DNA of 64,000 bases, taken from assembly GCA_950295325.1 (NCBI GenBank), contig OX485803.1, positions 36,223,554-36,287,553 on the forward strand, written 5' to 3'. The position numbers were made by a program, and so were the translations under genes. The notes under the pieces are model-generated. The model was not told where the DNA came from. It did not search any database and worked only from the letters and a program-made list of their open reading frames with translations. Numbering within the stretch: the stretch's first letter is position 1; every line of letters starts with the position of its first letter. Shown in pieces: positions 26,801 to 37,441 of the stretch. The DNA comes from Polytrichum commune. Its lineage: Eukaryota > Streptophyta > Polytrichopsida > Polytrichales > Polytrichaceae.

Positions 26801-27585
26801 CATCTCTGAAGCTCAAGGTCACTCAAAAATTGCTGCAAAATGCATGACATTTCGAGAAGTAGAACAAATGTCACCCAAAAACAAAATTACACTGGTGGAG
26901 TGAGGAAGAGGTTTTCAAGTTCAAGTTTGGGCTTGAACTTGGAAATCAATCCACAAATTCAGGGACCAACCTGGACACAAAGCTCCACCATCTTAGGCAG
27001 ATGTAGGTTCAAGCTCTCAAGTTATTAATGACACCCCATAAAAAATCTCTAAAGCTCAAGATGTCACAAAATTGCTCCAAAATGCATGACATTTTGAGCA
27101 CAGAGATCCGATGTCACCAACACCAACAAAATGTGTACCGGTGGATGAGGAACAGATCTCCAAGTTCAAGTTTGGGCTTAAACTTGTGAATCCATCCACA
27201 GAAAGCAGTGACCAACCTTAGTATAGACAATTTAACTCCATCATACGAGGCACATTGGCCCACCAAACTTGCAAGCTTGAGCTCAAGTTGGAAGTAGAAA
27301 CCGCATATAAAAACTCCAGTGTGACTCAAACACTTCGGAAGCTCAAGATGACACAAGATTGCTGCAAAATGCATGACATTTTGAGCACTAGAACCAATGC
27401 CACAACAAAAATAACAAAACGGGACTCGCTCGCTCGCTCACTCAATGAAGGGAAGAGCAATACTTACAAAGGAGGGCCACCGTGTGACTGGCGCCTGCGG
27501 AGATGGTCAAAACTCGGCAAACTTCCCCACTCCCAGCCCCTTGCCACCTCTTGCCTGCACCTCCTCCACTTCTTGCATCCTCCAT
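17883..27585 (-). CDS. UVR8: UV-B photoreceptor UVR8, 11 exons
   Basis: Seven-bladed RCC1-type propeller that senses UV-B through tryptophans, then monomerises and binds COP1 to start photomorphogenic transcription (family knowledge). Exons read from the minus strand: 27585-27468, 25608-25422, 24007-23861, 23613-23532, 22835-22680, 21800-21627, 21225-21154, 20418-20361 (or 20368), 19740-19622, 18905-18820, 17998-17883. Frames agree across all junctions but one. RCC1 signatures are plain, e.g. CSWGRGEDGQLGHG, CGADHT, YGWGWGRYGNLGLGDR. The three GWRH motifs that hold the UV-sensing tryptophans lie in exons 6 (ACGWRHT), 7 (AGGWRHS) and 9 (ACGWRHT). The last exon has WVSPSERYAVVPDET, the VP motif of the COP1-binding tail, and stops at 17885-17883. 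The length, 435-441 residues, matches Arabidopsis (440). The start ATG is 27585-27583. Uncertain: exon 8 to 9. A donor at 20360 needs a microexon (19876-19866, 11 nt, with a gtaag donor, would restore frame); a donor at 20367 keeps frame without one. Confidence 0.95.
18060..18235. repeat. Repeat E, copy 2, in UVR8 intron 10
   Basis: Second copy of the 17512-17665 sequence (GTCTTGGGATCAAACTC, CCAGGTTTTCTTCAAG, CATACTAGCATGGGTGGGCC). It adjoins a possible SINE, 18240-18495. Confidence 0.65.
18240..18495 (-). mobile_element. Possible tRNA-derived SINE in UVR8 intron 10
   Basis: On the minus strand GTGAGTTCGATCC (about 18445-18433) resembles a pol III B box, with GGGTTAATAGAGTTATGC about 45 bases before it as a weak A box. 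The repeat E sequence would form its tail. No poly-A tail or target duplication was found. Confidence 0.3.
20634..20720 (+). pseudogene. 5S rRNA-derived sequence (SINE3-like or pseudogene)
   Basis: Read on the plus strand, antisense to UVR8 intron 7, the text GGATCCCATAGGAACTCCGA, GGTTGAGCC, TTAGTTAGTAC and AGATGGGTAACC follows plant 5S rRNA in order, covering box A, the intermediate element and box C with several changes. The first ~35 bases of a normal 5S gene are not recognisable and the 3' end diverges after the box C region. It could be a 5S-headed SINE or a stray 5S pseudogene. No second copy is seen in the window. Confidence 0.6.
20829..20862. repeat. Perfect short inverted repeat
   Basis: AAATTAGAGGGC and GCCCTCTAATTT are perfect 12-base arms with a few bases between them, just downstream of the 5S-derived sequence. 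It could be the end of a small element or a hairpin in the intron RNA. Confidence 0.6.
24140..24510. repeat. Dispersed repeat family D, copy 2, in UVR8 intron 2
   Basis: CTTCATACCTAGGCAAAACT, CCTAGTATTGACATAGAATT, TTCTTCAATACCATTATT and AACACCATGCATTCA follow the 51775-52260 copy in blocks, although the block order differs, so the family may be rearranged. Confidence 0.6.
24815..25395. repeat. Dispersed repeat family B, copy 3, split by a MITE
   Basis: The family B text is interrupted at about 24945 by the family A element and resumes about 25200 (AATCTTCACTTTTGATGATG, ATATTCATATAAGCTCC, GCTAATCATCTCGCACTAAT). The nesting shows the MITE came later. A short related piece is at 43680-43760. 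Confidence 0.65.
24946..25173. mobile_element. MITE family A, copy 2, in UVR8 intron 2
   Basis: Inverted ends CAATGATCAGGGAGA (24946) and TCTCCCCGATCACTG (to 25172), flanked by near-identical 8-mers GTTCTTAT and GTTCTTGT, which fits an hAT-type target duplication. It interrupts a family B repeat. Central blocks are those of copy 1. Confidence 0.75.
25712..25896. mobile_element. Foldback MITE in UVR8 intron 1, 31-base TIRs
   Basis: Left arm starts TTCAACCGGAGTTTTGGTCG (25712-25742); the right arm (25866-25896) is its reverse complement with two mismatches. A related copy, lacking clean ends, spans about 22990-23310 in intron 4: GGGAGTTGGTTG, TTCCATGTTTGGCAAG and GTGGAGGTTTGAACGAAGAA are shared. 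Confidence 0.7.
26004..26232. mobile_element. MITE family A, copy 3, in UVR8 intron 1
   Basis: Ends CAGTGTACGAATGGGGAGAT and ATCTCCCCGGGCACTG are inverted. Central text (TTACAGATGAGCTGGTTGAG, AAATAACCAGTT, TTTAGCCCAAAATCTCCCC) matches the other copies. No clear target duplication. Confidence 0.7.
26505..27410. repeat. Four-copy ~265 bp tandem repeat in UVR8 intron 1
   Basis: Four diverged direct copies spaced about 272, 241 and 288 bases apart, each with CTCAAG, TTGCTGCAAAAT, a CATGACAT anchor and GTTTGGGCTTGAACTTG-like text. A degenerate partial copy seems to precede them near 26280-26500. No coding potential. Confidence 0.75.
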
Positions 27586-27760
27586 GGCTTAAAAATCAAC
27601 AAATAAATCCAAGTGCCACTATCTAGGTACCCTAAAAAAACCGAAATTCAACTCCTCCCTCCCTAGGTGAGGTAAAAAAGCGTCCACTCCCACATCAAAG
27701 GCACAACAAATCTGTCTCTCACACACACCCTCCTCATCCCCCAACCCTCCCTTATAAAGG
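27586..27760 (-). promoter_or_regulatory. Putative UVR8 core promoter and 5' leader
   Basis: On the minus strand a TATA-like TTTATAAG lies at 27758-27751, about 170 bases ahead of the UVR8 ATG, which would leave a leader of roughly 130 bases. The leader is polypurine-rich on the minus strand. I saw no CACGTG G-box nearby. The placement rests on motif and spacing only; a 5' UTR intron reaching further upstream is not excluded. Confidence 0.3.
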
Positions 27761-29804
27761 CTTCAGTTTTGGTAGGAATTTAGGAGCAATCTATCAACTC
27801 CAAGGTACAATTCCAACAACATCTACAAAGGCAACAGCTGCTGCTACGACTACGACTACTACTAAGGAAGATGGGTCCAGGGTCCTAGGGTAAGTCAGAG
27901 ACTAACTTTGGGGTGCACCCTCAGCCTTCCCGGGCCCCATTCATTAAAACAACAACAACAACAACAACAAAGATGGTGCACTATTGCAAGTCCTCAAGCT
28001 CTGAATTCAACCCCCAGTGACAATGAAAAGAATATTAAATTCATCTCTGGAGCTTTGGAGGTAATTCCACCTGGTGTTCGAGAATCTGCAACAACACAGG
28101 AACCGACGAACCAGTACAAAACTGGCACTAAAACCACCCACCCACACACACACACAGACAGATAGACAGACAGCACAAAAACTAAGTTCTAGTAGCTGCA
28201 ACCAGAAAGATCCCAACTCCTTACAGTAGTAGAGTTCTGGTGAGCCCACATTCTTCTAATTCTAAATGCTTGCCTTCCCAAGCTTGTGGGTCCAGAATTG
28301 CTTCCCGAGTTTGCGCAAAAATGAATTGGGTTAGGAGTGGAGATTGAGTGACTGGGGGACTCAAAACTCCAGAACTCTTCTAGATTGGGGGTTAGGGACT
28401 GAGTTAGTACTGAGGAGTGTGTGCAGCACCTCATTCTCCTGCCTCAGCCATGGCAGAGAGAGAAAGAGAAAGTATGTGAGAGAGAGTGAGAGAGAGATAC
28501 TGGCTTTTTGGCTTAAGAAATTTAGAGGATTTTTGTGAACCTGGATACAAAACAGTGGGAAGAAGGTGATGAGAACTGGTGGGTCCGAAGTGAGACTCAA
28601 AAGTGCAGGCCTAACTAAGCTTATTTTGGAGGAAGAGGAAGAGGAATAGGAAGGAAGGGGTACACTGATTATCCCAATTATTGCGTGTAGTACCAATTCC
28701 CAAAACACGCACTATTTTGTGAGGCCTGGAATTTTTTACTAAGTGATACTAAATTCATGAATACATGTTCATTTACCATACATCAGTGTGTGCTCTAAGG
28801 TGCTTGTAGAGCAATACAAATAAACTAAAAATATATATGCAAACACATGCTTGTCAATAAATAATGCTAGGATGAATAATAATATGTCCTGTGGATAATG
28901 CTGGGATGAATAGTGCTTCCGTGATCTTTTGGTGACACTAATTTCATAGCATAAAGAAATGTAATATCACCTTCACTCATTTCCCATACACACTATTAAC
29001 CATCCCTCATTAATTTAGATAATCAATTTAGTAGACTATAAAATTAAGTTGGAACATAACATTATTAAGTAGGGTGTGTTTGTTCATGTGGCCATGAGAA
29101 TATATAATCATAGGATGCCCCAATCTAGTGCAAAATAAGTCCAAATTTGCACTAAGTTGAGGCATCCCATGGTTAAGGCCCACATGAACGAATGCACGTT
29201 GCTTAATAATGTTATGAAAATAACCCGAATGATAAGTTAACTTAAGCTTCAAAAATGATGATCATGGTCATCAAGTCTTTGGGCTTTCTCTGCACTCACT
29301 ACCAAAACTCTCACCCTTTTGCTCCCCCCTAGAGCTTTCTCCTAGAGATGTATGTGTTTATGATCACATGTCTACACAAGGATTTCTTGAAATTGCGACG
29401 ATTTACTTAAGTAATAAGGTGGGTTCACATTAAAGGTATGTGGGTGTTCTTTGGTTAGTTTTCCTTGTTCTCCATCTTATATTGATGAATTTATGTATTA
29501 TAAAAATGTGTGGTGCATTAGCAAATGTAGTATGATGAAACATAAAAAATAAAAAAATAAAAACGCATTGAAAATCACATCTCCTCTTATTTAGGTATGG
29601 TTATTATAAGCGCACATGTTGTTGATTTTGGTATAGGTCATCCTGATCGTGTTTATGGTTAAGAATGGAGTGGTTATTAAGTTTTGCAAATGTAGTTTGA
29701 TCTCTTTTAAGCATGTGTTTTTATGATGTTTGTTCTTTCATCCTTGCCTAATCATACATTAATCAAATACTGATGTTCGAGTTTTTTAATTAATTGAATA
29801 ACAC
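27761..29804. other. Upstream of UVR8, no gene seen
   Basis: Contains AAC and CA microsatellites and a GAGAGA-rich stretch (28450-28500; CT-rich on the UVR8 strand), often found in plant promoters. The short frames here have no family resemblance. An inverted pair of ~55 bases sits at 29040-29220: CCAATCTAGTGCAAA... and its inverse GCACTAAGTTGAGGC. Confidence 0.45.
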
Positions 29805-30091
29805 CCGCATACCTTAAGATGGACCTTCCAATGGACCTTACTTTTAAACTCAAGATTGGACTCAAGCTTGAAGATTGACTTTCAAAATAGGAAGAGTATT
29901 TTTGATGGTTTAAGACTAACGAGATTTGGAGGGGAAGTGATGCCATATTAGTGCCACTTCATTTTGTTCCCATATCTTGGACCCGGACCCCACTATAACT
30001 TCCTTGGGACCATTTTTTTCTCTTGACCAATATGGCTTTCAAATTTGCAGCATTTTTTGGGATCTTGAACCCTAGTGTAAACCCACCCTAA
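29805..30091. mobile_element. PIF/Harbinger-like MITE family F, copy missing its left end
   Basis: GATTGGACTCAAGCTTGAAG, GAGATTTGGAGGGGAAGTGA, TTGGACCCGGACCCCACTAT and right end CCTAGTGTAAACCCACCC followed by TAA. Same orientation and order as the complete copy that follows at 30202. Confidence 0.65.
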
Positions 30092-30201
30092 GTAATTGGA
30101 CAAGTGAGTGGAATTCTACATAACTTTTAGGTTCACGCACATTAACGTTCATGGCATAGTAGTTATTGAAACTTCAATGGTTTTTAGGTCAAGTGACTTT
30201 A

Positions 30202-30640
30202 GAGTAGGTTTACATTATGGTCCAGGTCCAAGAAACTCGGGGCCTAAATGCACCTTGATGGACTCGTTGCGTTAAGGTGGACTCATTGGACTCAAGATTA
30301 GACCCAAACTTGAAGATCAAGTTTCAGAAACTAAGAAGAGTATTTTCTCAAATTGGGACCGCCAAGATTTGGTAGGAACATGATGCCACATTAACGCCAT
30401 GTTATTTTCTTGCACCCGAATAGAAACATCAGGTTCTAGAGGATGCAATCGTGAATAACGAGTCTCGTTGCATGTAGGCTATTGCCACCTTTCAAAGGCG
30501 GACTCTATTACCTTGGACCCGGACCCCATTGTAAAGTCCTTGGGTCCACAATTTGGCCATCAATTAGAAAAAATAAAAAAATAAAAAAAATGCTCAATTA
30601 TGGAGTTTCTTTGGTCTTGGATCCTAGTGCAAATGCACCC
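30202..30640. mobile_element. PIF/Harbinger-like MITE family F, complete copy
   Basis: 439 bases. Left end GAGTAGGTTTACATTATGG and right end CCTAGTGCAAATGCACCC are inverted repeats, and TTA flanks both sides (30199-30201, 30641-30643), the 3-base target duplication of PIF/Harbinger elements. It carries no transposase frame. Confidence 0.75.
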
Positions 30641-32809
30641 TTAAGGTGGCTACACTTACAATTTTCTTTTCTTTTCTTTTAAAAAATATCTAACCACATG
30701 AGCATGGTTATTATTCTTATTTGATTGACTTTAGTTTTCTTGAATCTATTTGATAAATGAAAGTGGGTCTTACATATCTTAGCATGTAGTTTTTTTACAC
30801 TATATGAATAAACTATGAATCTTCAAAGAGTTGCTTGTTGGTATGTCAAAAACCAACCCTAGGCTCTCATATTGAAGCTCATGTTCATTTCAAGCAAAAC
30901 AATACTAGGGTTAAGTACACCTACTATAGAAGGTTGTGATATAGCGCACATAATTTTTTAATGTGTATGTTCTATTTAGAGTGGTGTGACTAAAAGAAAC
31001 CCTTAATTATAAGCATATTTTCATCCACTTATGTTGATTATGGTATATGTTGTGAGCCACGCTATTGAACTTATTTCCCTAATTAAATCCACAGGGCTAG
31101 CATTGTGGGTGCACACTATTTTCCAACCCATCAGCTAGCATGTGAGGTCAATATTGTGAACTACTTGAATTGTCTAGCATTGCATAAAATCATGAGTTAT
31201 GATGTCTTATTTCAATCAGTGTAGATCCTTTATTGATGTGAGTTTGAAACTAGGGTGGGCAACATCAATTTAGGAATTGGTTGGAATCGATGTCAACCAA
31301 ATAACCATGGCATTTATCCCTAAGCATGGTTGTGTACACTATATTGTAATTAACACAAGAGACCCCATTTCAACTAGTGAGACCCACTTGCAATGAATGG
31401 GCCCTCAACCTATAGGAAATTTACTTCTACTAGAACCTCCTCATCCATGCATTTGGACAAAGGTAGTCCAAAGAATACAACACCAAAGGCGTATGTGAAT
31501 GTACATCCTTTGTACTATCCACATGCGAAGATAGAATGACAACATGGAAAAGGAATATCAAAATATCCAATCATCATCATTGCATTTGACCATGAGGTCA
31601 AAAAATGTGGACGCTATGGGAACGGCTAGATGGTGAGTGGTGTGTGGTGAATGATGGATTCAAATTCGGTGCCAATCTAACTCAAACTCTTGTTCGGGGT
31701 TTAGACCTAGATTTGACTATTTGATATCATGTATTGATCCATTACTAACATCAACATTTAAGCAATTAATATAATCTAGCCACTATAATAACATAAAAAA
31801 TAAAAAAATTGAGTGCATACTGACACACTATCAAATCTATGAGGATAAAATCTACATGTTTGTTGATAGTGTTTCTTATGTACACCATTAACTAAAGAAA
31901 ACAACAATTGATTGACACTTATGCTTCAAACTAGGCTCAAACTGAAGCCACCTCTTTGTCATATATTTTCTTATAAAAAAATTAATGAGAAAATGCTAAC
32001 TCGAGTTTAAGTAGACAATTTGTCATGGACAATCTTGAATATAGTTAATGTCTTTCCTAATTCAGTCTCAAGTTAGAACACTTCTTCAACTTGGAAAGAA
32101 GAACAAGAACTTTGCTTCAATCATGTGTCTTCAATTTTACAAAATTATTATTCCTATCACTTGCAAATTTATACTAATCTTGCAATGGGAAAACTCAATC
32201 TCAAGCTACAATTGCAAAGACACAATAGTAGTTGTGAAACTTCCTTTTGACCAAATTGTCTTCAATTGTCTTACGGAGACCATTGCACTCCATTACTCTA
32301 AAAAATTAGGCTTTTTGACACCATCTTAATATACTTCTAGTCCCATAAGTCTTTGGACTTCCTAGACTTTAATACCAATTTCATTTAATCTCATTATGAA
32401 ATGGACACTATCCTAATCGATTCCAATAAGTCCTTCGAAAATGGGCTATGGTAGAACTACTAGGTATTTTAAGCTAATCAAGCTTAGCTCCTTGCTAATC
32501 CTTCCATTAGTACTCAATAGTCACCATTGGGGTAATGAGGGATTCAATATAAGAAGGTTTACAATCATACCAATAATCAATCATGTCGGGAATAGATTAT
32601 GATTTTGGAAAACTTTGATTGCGAAGCTCTTGTGGAACATGTAACGAGGGCACATGTTTGGAGAAGATTAACCAAGTAGAGTACACACACCTATTTATGT
32701 TAACTTAAGCAAGTTCGCATAAGTGGAGTACAAGTGTGATATTAGGGTGACTTTACACACGCATGGAAATTGATATCTAAATGTTTAACAAAAAGATCAA
32801 AATTTATTT

Positions 32810-32895
32810 CCAAGTTTTGAAATTACTATAAATTTTCAAAGGCAATATTCTCTTGCAACCCATATTCACAACATAGGTTGACCTATTTCCAATAA
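32810..32895 (+). repeat. Dispersed repeat family C, diverged fragment
   Basis: GAAATTACTATAAATTTTCA, CAACCCATATTCA and AGGTTGACC follow the central part of the family C repeat in order and spacing. Confidence 0.5.
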
Positions 32896-33060
32896 ATGAG
32901 AGACGAAAACTTGAGTATAATTAGTGTTATTTAAACTTACTTTATCCATCACACCGAATGTGATGGGTACATGTGATTCTTCATGTCTTTTCTATCATGT
33001 TAGGAAATGACAGCTACATGTGTGGAAGTTCATGACTTTAGGGGACTGTATGTAGTAAGA

Positions 33061-33100
33061 TTTTTTTTTTAATTTTTTAATTTTTTTTGGGGGGGGGTAA
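33061..33100 (-). repeat. C-tract plus A-rich tail, possible third LINE end
   Basis: On the minus strand a run of C is followed by A-rich sequence, the same tail as the two LINE copies. The ~190 bases upstream do not clearly match the LINE, so this may be a strongly truncated copy or a chance mononucleotide run. Confidence 0.3.
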
Positions 33101-36100
33101 GTGGAAATGGGTATGCTTGCTCTAGATACACAAGTGAGCATGTGAGGCTTGAGTTGAGAATTTTATTGGCTCTGCCATGTGGAGAAAGAGGCATAGAGTT
33201 GGCCTCTAAAATGTGCCAACAATAATCAACCATACATGATGTTAGTGACTCAATTTCCAAGTGGAGTCCAGTTGCAAATGATCATTGATGTAAAGTGGTC
33301 TTTAGAATGAGCTAGAGTTTGGTCTTGGTTGGACAACCAACTAATAGTGACCCATTGCTTTCAAAGGGGATATTTGAGACTGAAGACGTCAGTAATTTAA
33401 AGATTGGATAAAAACACACAAAATACGTTAATATATATATATATAACGATTATATATCATATATATAATCATATTACATATATATAATGATGCGTTTAGG
33501 CACACTATGATTATATCTTATGTAGTTTTTTGAAATAGAAATGTGTTGATCTAGCAATAAAGGTGATTCTCACAAAATCTACATTTTACAATATTTTCCA
33601 TTGTTTGTTCTTTCTTGGCAATCCATAGCCTTCCCCACCATTGCAAGTTTGACTTCTCAGTTCTTAATTCTCTTACATAAATATGCAAAACAATGGTGAA
33701 AATCAAAAGCTCTATGAAGGATATGTGCATCAAGTTTATAAGTACTTTGTAAATGCATTGAAAATACTTTGAGAAAAAAAAAAATGAGAGAAAATTGAAT
33801 CATTTTTCCTCTTGTTTATATATGTTTACTAAACTCATGTATGAGCTTCTATGTGATACAATTTCCATACATAATTTGAGTACAAATACACATTCCTTGG
33901 TCTTATTATCAATGAAATGAAATCGATTTAAAATTATGTGCAACCAAAACGTTAATGGGACCCTAAACACATCAATATGGTTTCAAATCAACTAATTCTC
34001 TAGAGTGATAAATTGCGGTAGCCTTCATAAGATAGAGGCTAATGCCAACCTGCTAGTCCAATTGAAAGAAAGACTCGAAACTCCTTAATACAACAATTTC
34101 AAATAATGACAAAAAAATACATCTAATGGGGTTATACATGAAACTTTCCAACACAAAGTGTGCCTCATTTTCACTACATTATAAGAGAAGTTAAGTCCAT
34201 TGTCTATGTAGATTTAATTTGTAAAGATAGATAAATATTTTGAAAGTTAAAAAATTGAAAATTTGAGCCACACCCACCGCCGGGGTTGCTCTCTCGCTTG
34301 GCCAAATGACCCCACAATTTAATAATCTACTACATGGATGAGCTTTACAAAAAGCGGTGGAGGATGTGAAATGAGCCATGGGGAATGTAACTTCAAAGCC
34401 AAAGCACATGCAAGAGACAAAAATCTCAAGCTCCTTGACCACTTTTTACAAGCCTTTTTGGGAGGCCTCATGTAACATCGACTAAGTTATGCCACTTGTT
34501 CCCCATGCTTGGAGAGCCAAAGGGATTACCAAATTGTATTGCACATGCATGGTTTCGGTCGGTGATAATTTGACCCTTTTGGAGGATGCTTTGAGGCGAC
34601 AAAATTGAATGAAGCCCGCCGGGGGATGGCATAATAAATCGACGAAAGTTGTTTACGTAAGGTGGTTGAATACCATGTATCGAGATTGACTCAAAAGGCA
34701 AAGGCAATAATCCATTGTAATGTGATTTAGCCTCAAAACAATTTTAGAAATCCATAATGCAAAACATACACCCACAATATAGATATGCACTCAAGAACAA
34801 CATGAACTGCTTTTTATTGCAAAACCATTGACCAATGACATACGATTTATAGCATGATATCTTAGAGATAACATGAACTTGATTTCATGGAATTTGCAAC
34901 AACCTACATAATTTTGAACTCAAAGTCACATATTGTGTGGGGCTTTTATTTATTTTAAAACCGCTTTAATCTTTTTGATACCATCAATAAAATAAAAAAA
35001 GCCCTATCTTTGATTGCATGTAGCTTCTAATTCTTAGTGTGTGCTGACCCCATGGTCTTTACACATTGCATACACTCACGTTCAAGGTGAAAATCAATTC
35101 CCATTGAACATGTTGAGACACAACTCCAATATACAAACCATGTTCCAATTTTTCTGTGAATATTTGTAATCAAATCTTATGCATGGATTTTAGTCATATT
35201 GATATGTTAAATTGAACTCTCCACTACATAGATGCTTTTCTTTTCTTTTTTTCTTTTTTTTTGTTAGGTAATTTGTACCATCTCGTGTTTTAACGTAAAC
35301 AACATTTGAGCATTGAATGTCTTCCATCACAATTCATCTTGATTTTTTTTATTCCTTCCAAAAGCATCCTTAAACTTCAAGGGTAACATATGGTATCATT
35401 CGAGGACACATATAGAAACCACCTTCTATGCCTCACATGAATTCAACCTTTTATATCATTTTCTAAATGGCTGGTATGTTTGTAATGCATGTAATACAAA
35501 GTCCCTTTCTGGTACCATACGGACCAACTTGGTTATGATTGATTGATCCAAAGTCTAGGAGACTGGGAATTTTTTGAGGCCCAAGACTCAATAATTCTAT
35601 ACACGGTCCTCGACATTAAATAGTGGCCCTTCTTATCAATTGTACTAGCTTCCAAATTTGTTGTCACTTGTTGTTGTCCCCGTCCACAATGGTAATATTT
35701 GCTATCACATGTTGACATTTCATCCACTCATGAGAGAGATGACGCAACAAAAAACTTCATGTGAATGAGAGAGGTTTCACCCTTGGGCATAGGTTGAGCT
35801 CATGTATAAATATTATAAGGCTAGGTTATGATACAAATGCTATTACATTTTATTTTGGGTGGTCTCATATACCCTATGCATATTATGGGGGTCATCATCA
35901 AATTTAGTTTGATCATAAGTTGTCATGAGCATGTAAAGATACATTCAAAAAGATCCACCAATGTGTAGAGATATGAGAGAGAGGTGTTCAAAGACCACTT
36001 TGATTTGTCATCTTTTGCACTTCAAACCTGGTGTACCTGAACACATTGGTTCCAAGATTTTGTTGTAAACCAATAACAATGATCATTTTTGGGTTTCTTT

Positions 36101-36366
36101 GGCCTTGAATGCCATAAGTGTACCAAATCCATGACCAAAGAAACTTCCAAACTAATGATTATTCATTGTGAGAACAAACTTTTGGACATGATGTAATTAC
36201 ATATGGGTCCAAAGTACAAAGAAAAACAGAAGTGGTGCTAACTTATTATCATTTTCTCGCCAAATCTCAGTGTTTCCCCACTCAAGAAAATACTTGTAGT
36301 TTGAGAAACCAATCTTTGAGCTTCGGTCCAAAAGTAGGGTCCCCCGAGTCTCTCAAGATCCAAACC

Positions 36367-36480
36367 CTAAGGGCCACTTCACACACATGACCAAGAGCCC
36401 GTGACCATTACACTTCAACACTCTCGTTGGTGGAAAAGGCGGAGCTGGTCCAAGTTCGCTTCACACTACGCTTGAGGGAC
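36367..36480. mobile_element. MITE family F-like left end
   Basis: TAA followed by GGGCCACTTCACACACATGA, then TTCGCTTCACACTACGCTTG about 80 bases on, resembles the terminal repeat text of the 58626 element. The other end was not found. Confidence 0.35.
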
Positions 36481-36844
36481 CAAGGAGTATGTGAATGCAA
36501 GATGGATGTAAAGTCTACATGGATTCCCTACACGGCATCGAATGGATGATGTTTCGTGGTAACTTGGATTATTTTCCAAACCCACCTCTTGGAGATAGGC
36601 CTAGTACAAAACTAGTAGACCATGGCACTCCAAACACTCACAATAATTGATTTATTCTATTTTATCATATATGAGGACCCACATGAATAGAAATTCATTG
36701 AAATAGCATTTGGTTGAGGGCCCTCAAATTTACATACTTCATACTTCGGTTGCTGCGATTCAACATGCACAAATCTAAGAACTCGTATGAGCCTCCCCAG
36801 TAGCAATCACAATGCCATCACAAGGGCTTGGGGATAGGCTATTT

Positions 36845-37260
36845 AAAAAGCTTTCCATAGACATGTAGGACTCCTTGAAATGATTAAATCAACAGAAATT
36901 ATGAATGGATGAAGTATCAACATTCAATACTTAATCCATTCATAACTTTTTATATTTATGTCTAAATATTAAATCCAAGGACATTTAGGATAGCCCTCCA
37001 TAAGATCAAGATTGTATAACCAAAATATATTAAAATATATAAACTAAAATAATCCGATTCGTTCCAAGGTGACTTGGTATTTCATCCCGAACTTGGATTT
37101 AATCACTTTCACGTCCTAGTCCATTTAAAGAGATTTTCATAGACATGTAGCACACCTAGAAATGATTAAATCAATAAAAATTATGGATGGATGAAGTATC
37201 ATCATTCAGATTTTCATCCGCTCATAACTTCGTTGATTTACGTCCAAATATCAAATTCAA
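36845..37260. repeat. Two-copy ~278 bp tandem duplication
   Basis: CATAGACATGTAG, GAAATGATTAAATCAA, ATGGATGAAGTATCA and CATAACTT recur in order from 36850 and again from 37128. It adjoins the hAT element on its left. Confidence 0.7.
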
Positions 37261-37441
37261 AGTCATGTTGGATATCTATCTATATGATCTACAATGTGGA
37301 TGTTTAATATATTAATATTTACCAATCGGACAAGATATGAATAAGTTATGACGGATGAAGGTTGCAAATTTTCATCCATCTATGACTCATGCATACGAGG
37401 TCGTAGGACCAAGTGTCAAACCATTATAGAATGCCTATGAG

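Larger units (their letters stand above)
25609..27467 (-). other. UVR8 intron 1, tandem array and MITEs
   Basis: The 1.86 kb intron holds about four head-to-tail copies of a ~265 base unit (roughly 26505-27410). The anchor CATGACAT recurs at about 26571, 26843, 27084 and 27372, and each unit also carries CTCAAG and TTTGGGCTT(G/A)AACTT blocks. It also holds a 26004-26232 MITE and a 25712-25896 foldback element, both listed separately, and five CCAAG/CCAAG-type pentamers just inside the 3' splice site (about 25620-25650). Confidence 0.8.
30641..36844. other. Intergenic, no gene seen
   Basis: AT-rich and mostly featureless. A family C fragment is at 32810, a C/A tail at 33061, (AT)n at 33431-33480. 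Two minus-strand frames at 34191-34707 (83 and 79 codons) are denser in codon-like composition than their surroundings but have no recognisable domain. Confidence 0.5.

Noticed and set aside
32048-32329. 93-codon plus-strand frame
   Set aside because: Low-complexity hydrophobic peptide from AT-rich DNA with no family resemblance; length is expected by chance.
34191-34707. Two minus-strand frames (83 and 79 codons) as a gene
   Set aside because: No recognisable domain, no convincing splice partner; left as unassigned in the intergenic entry.
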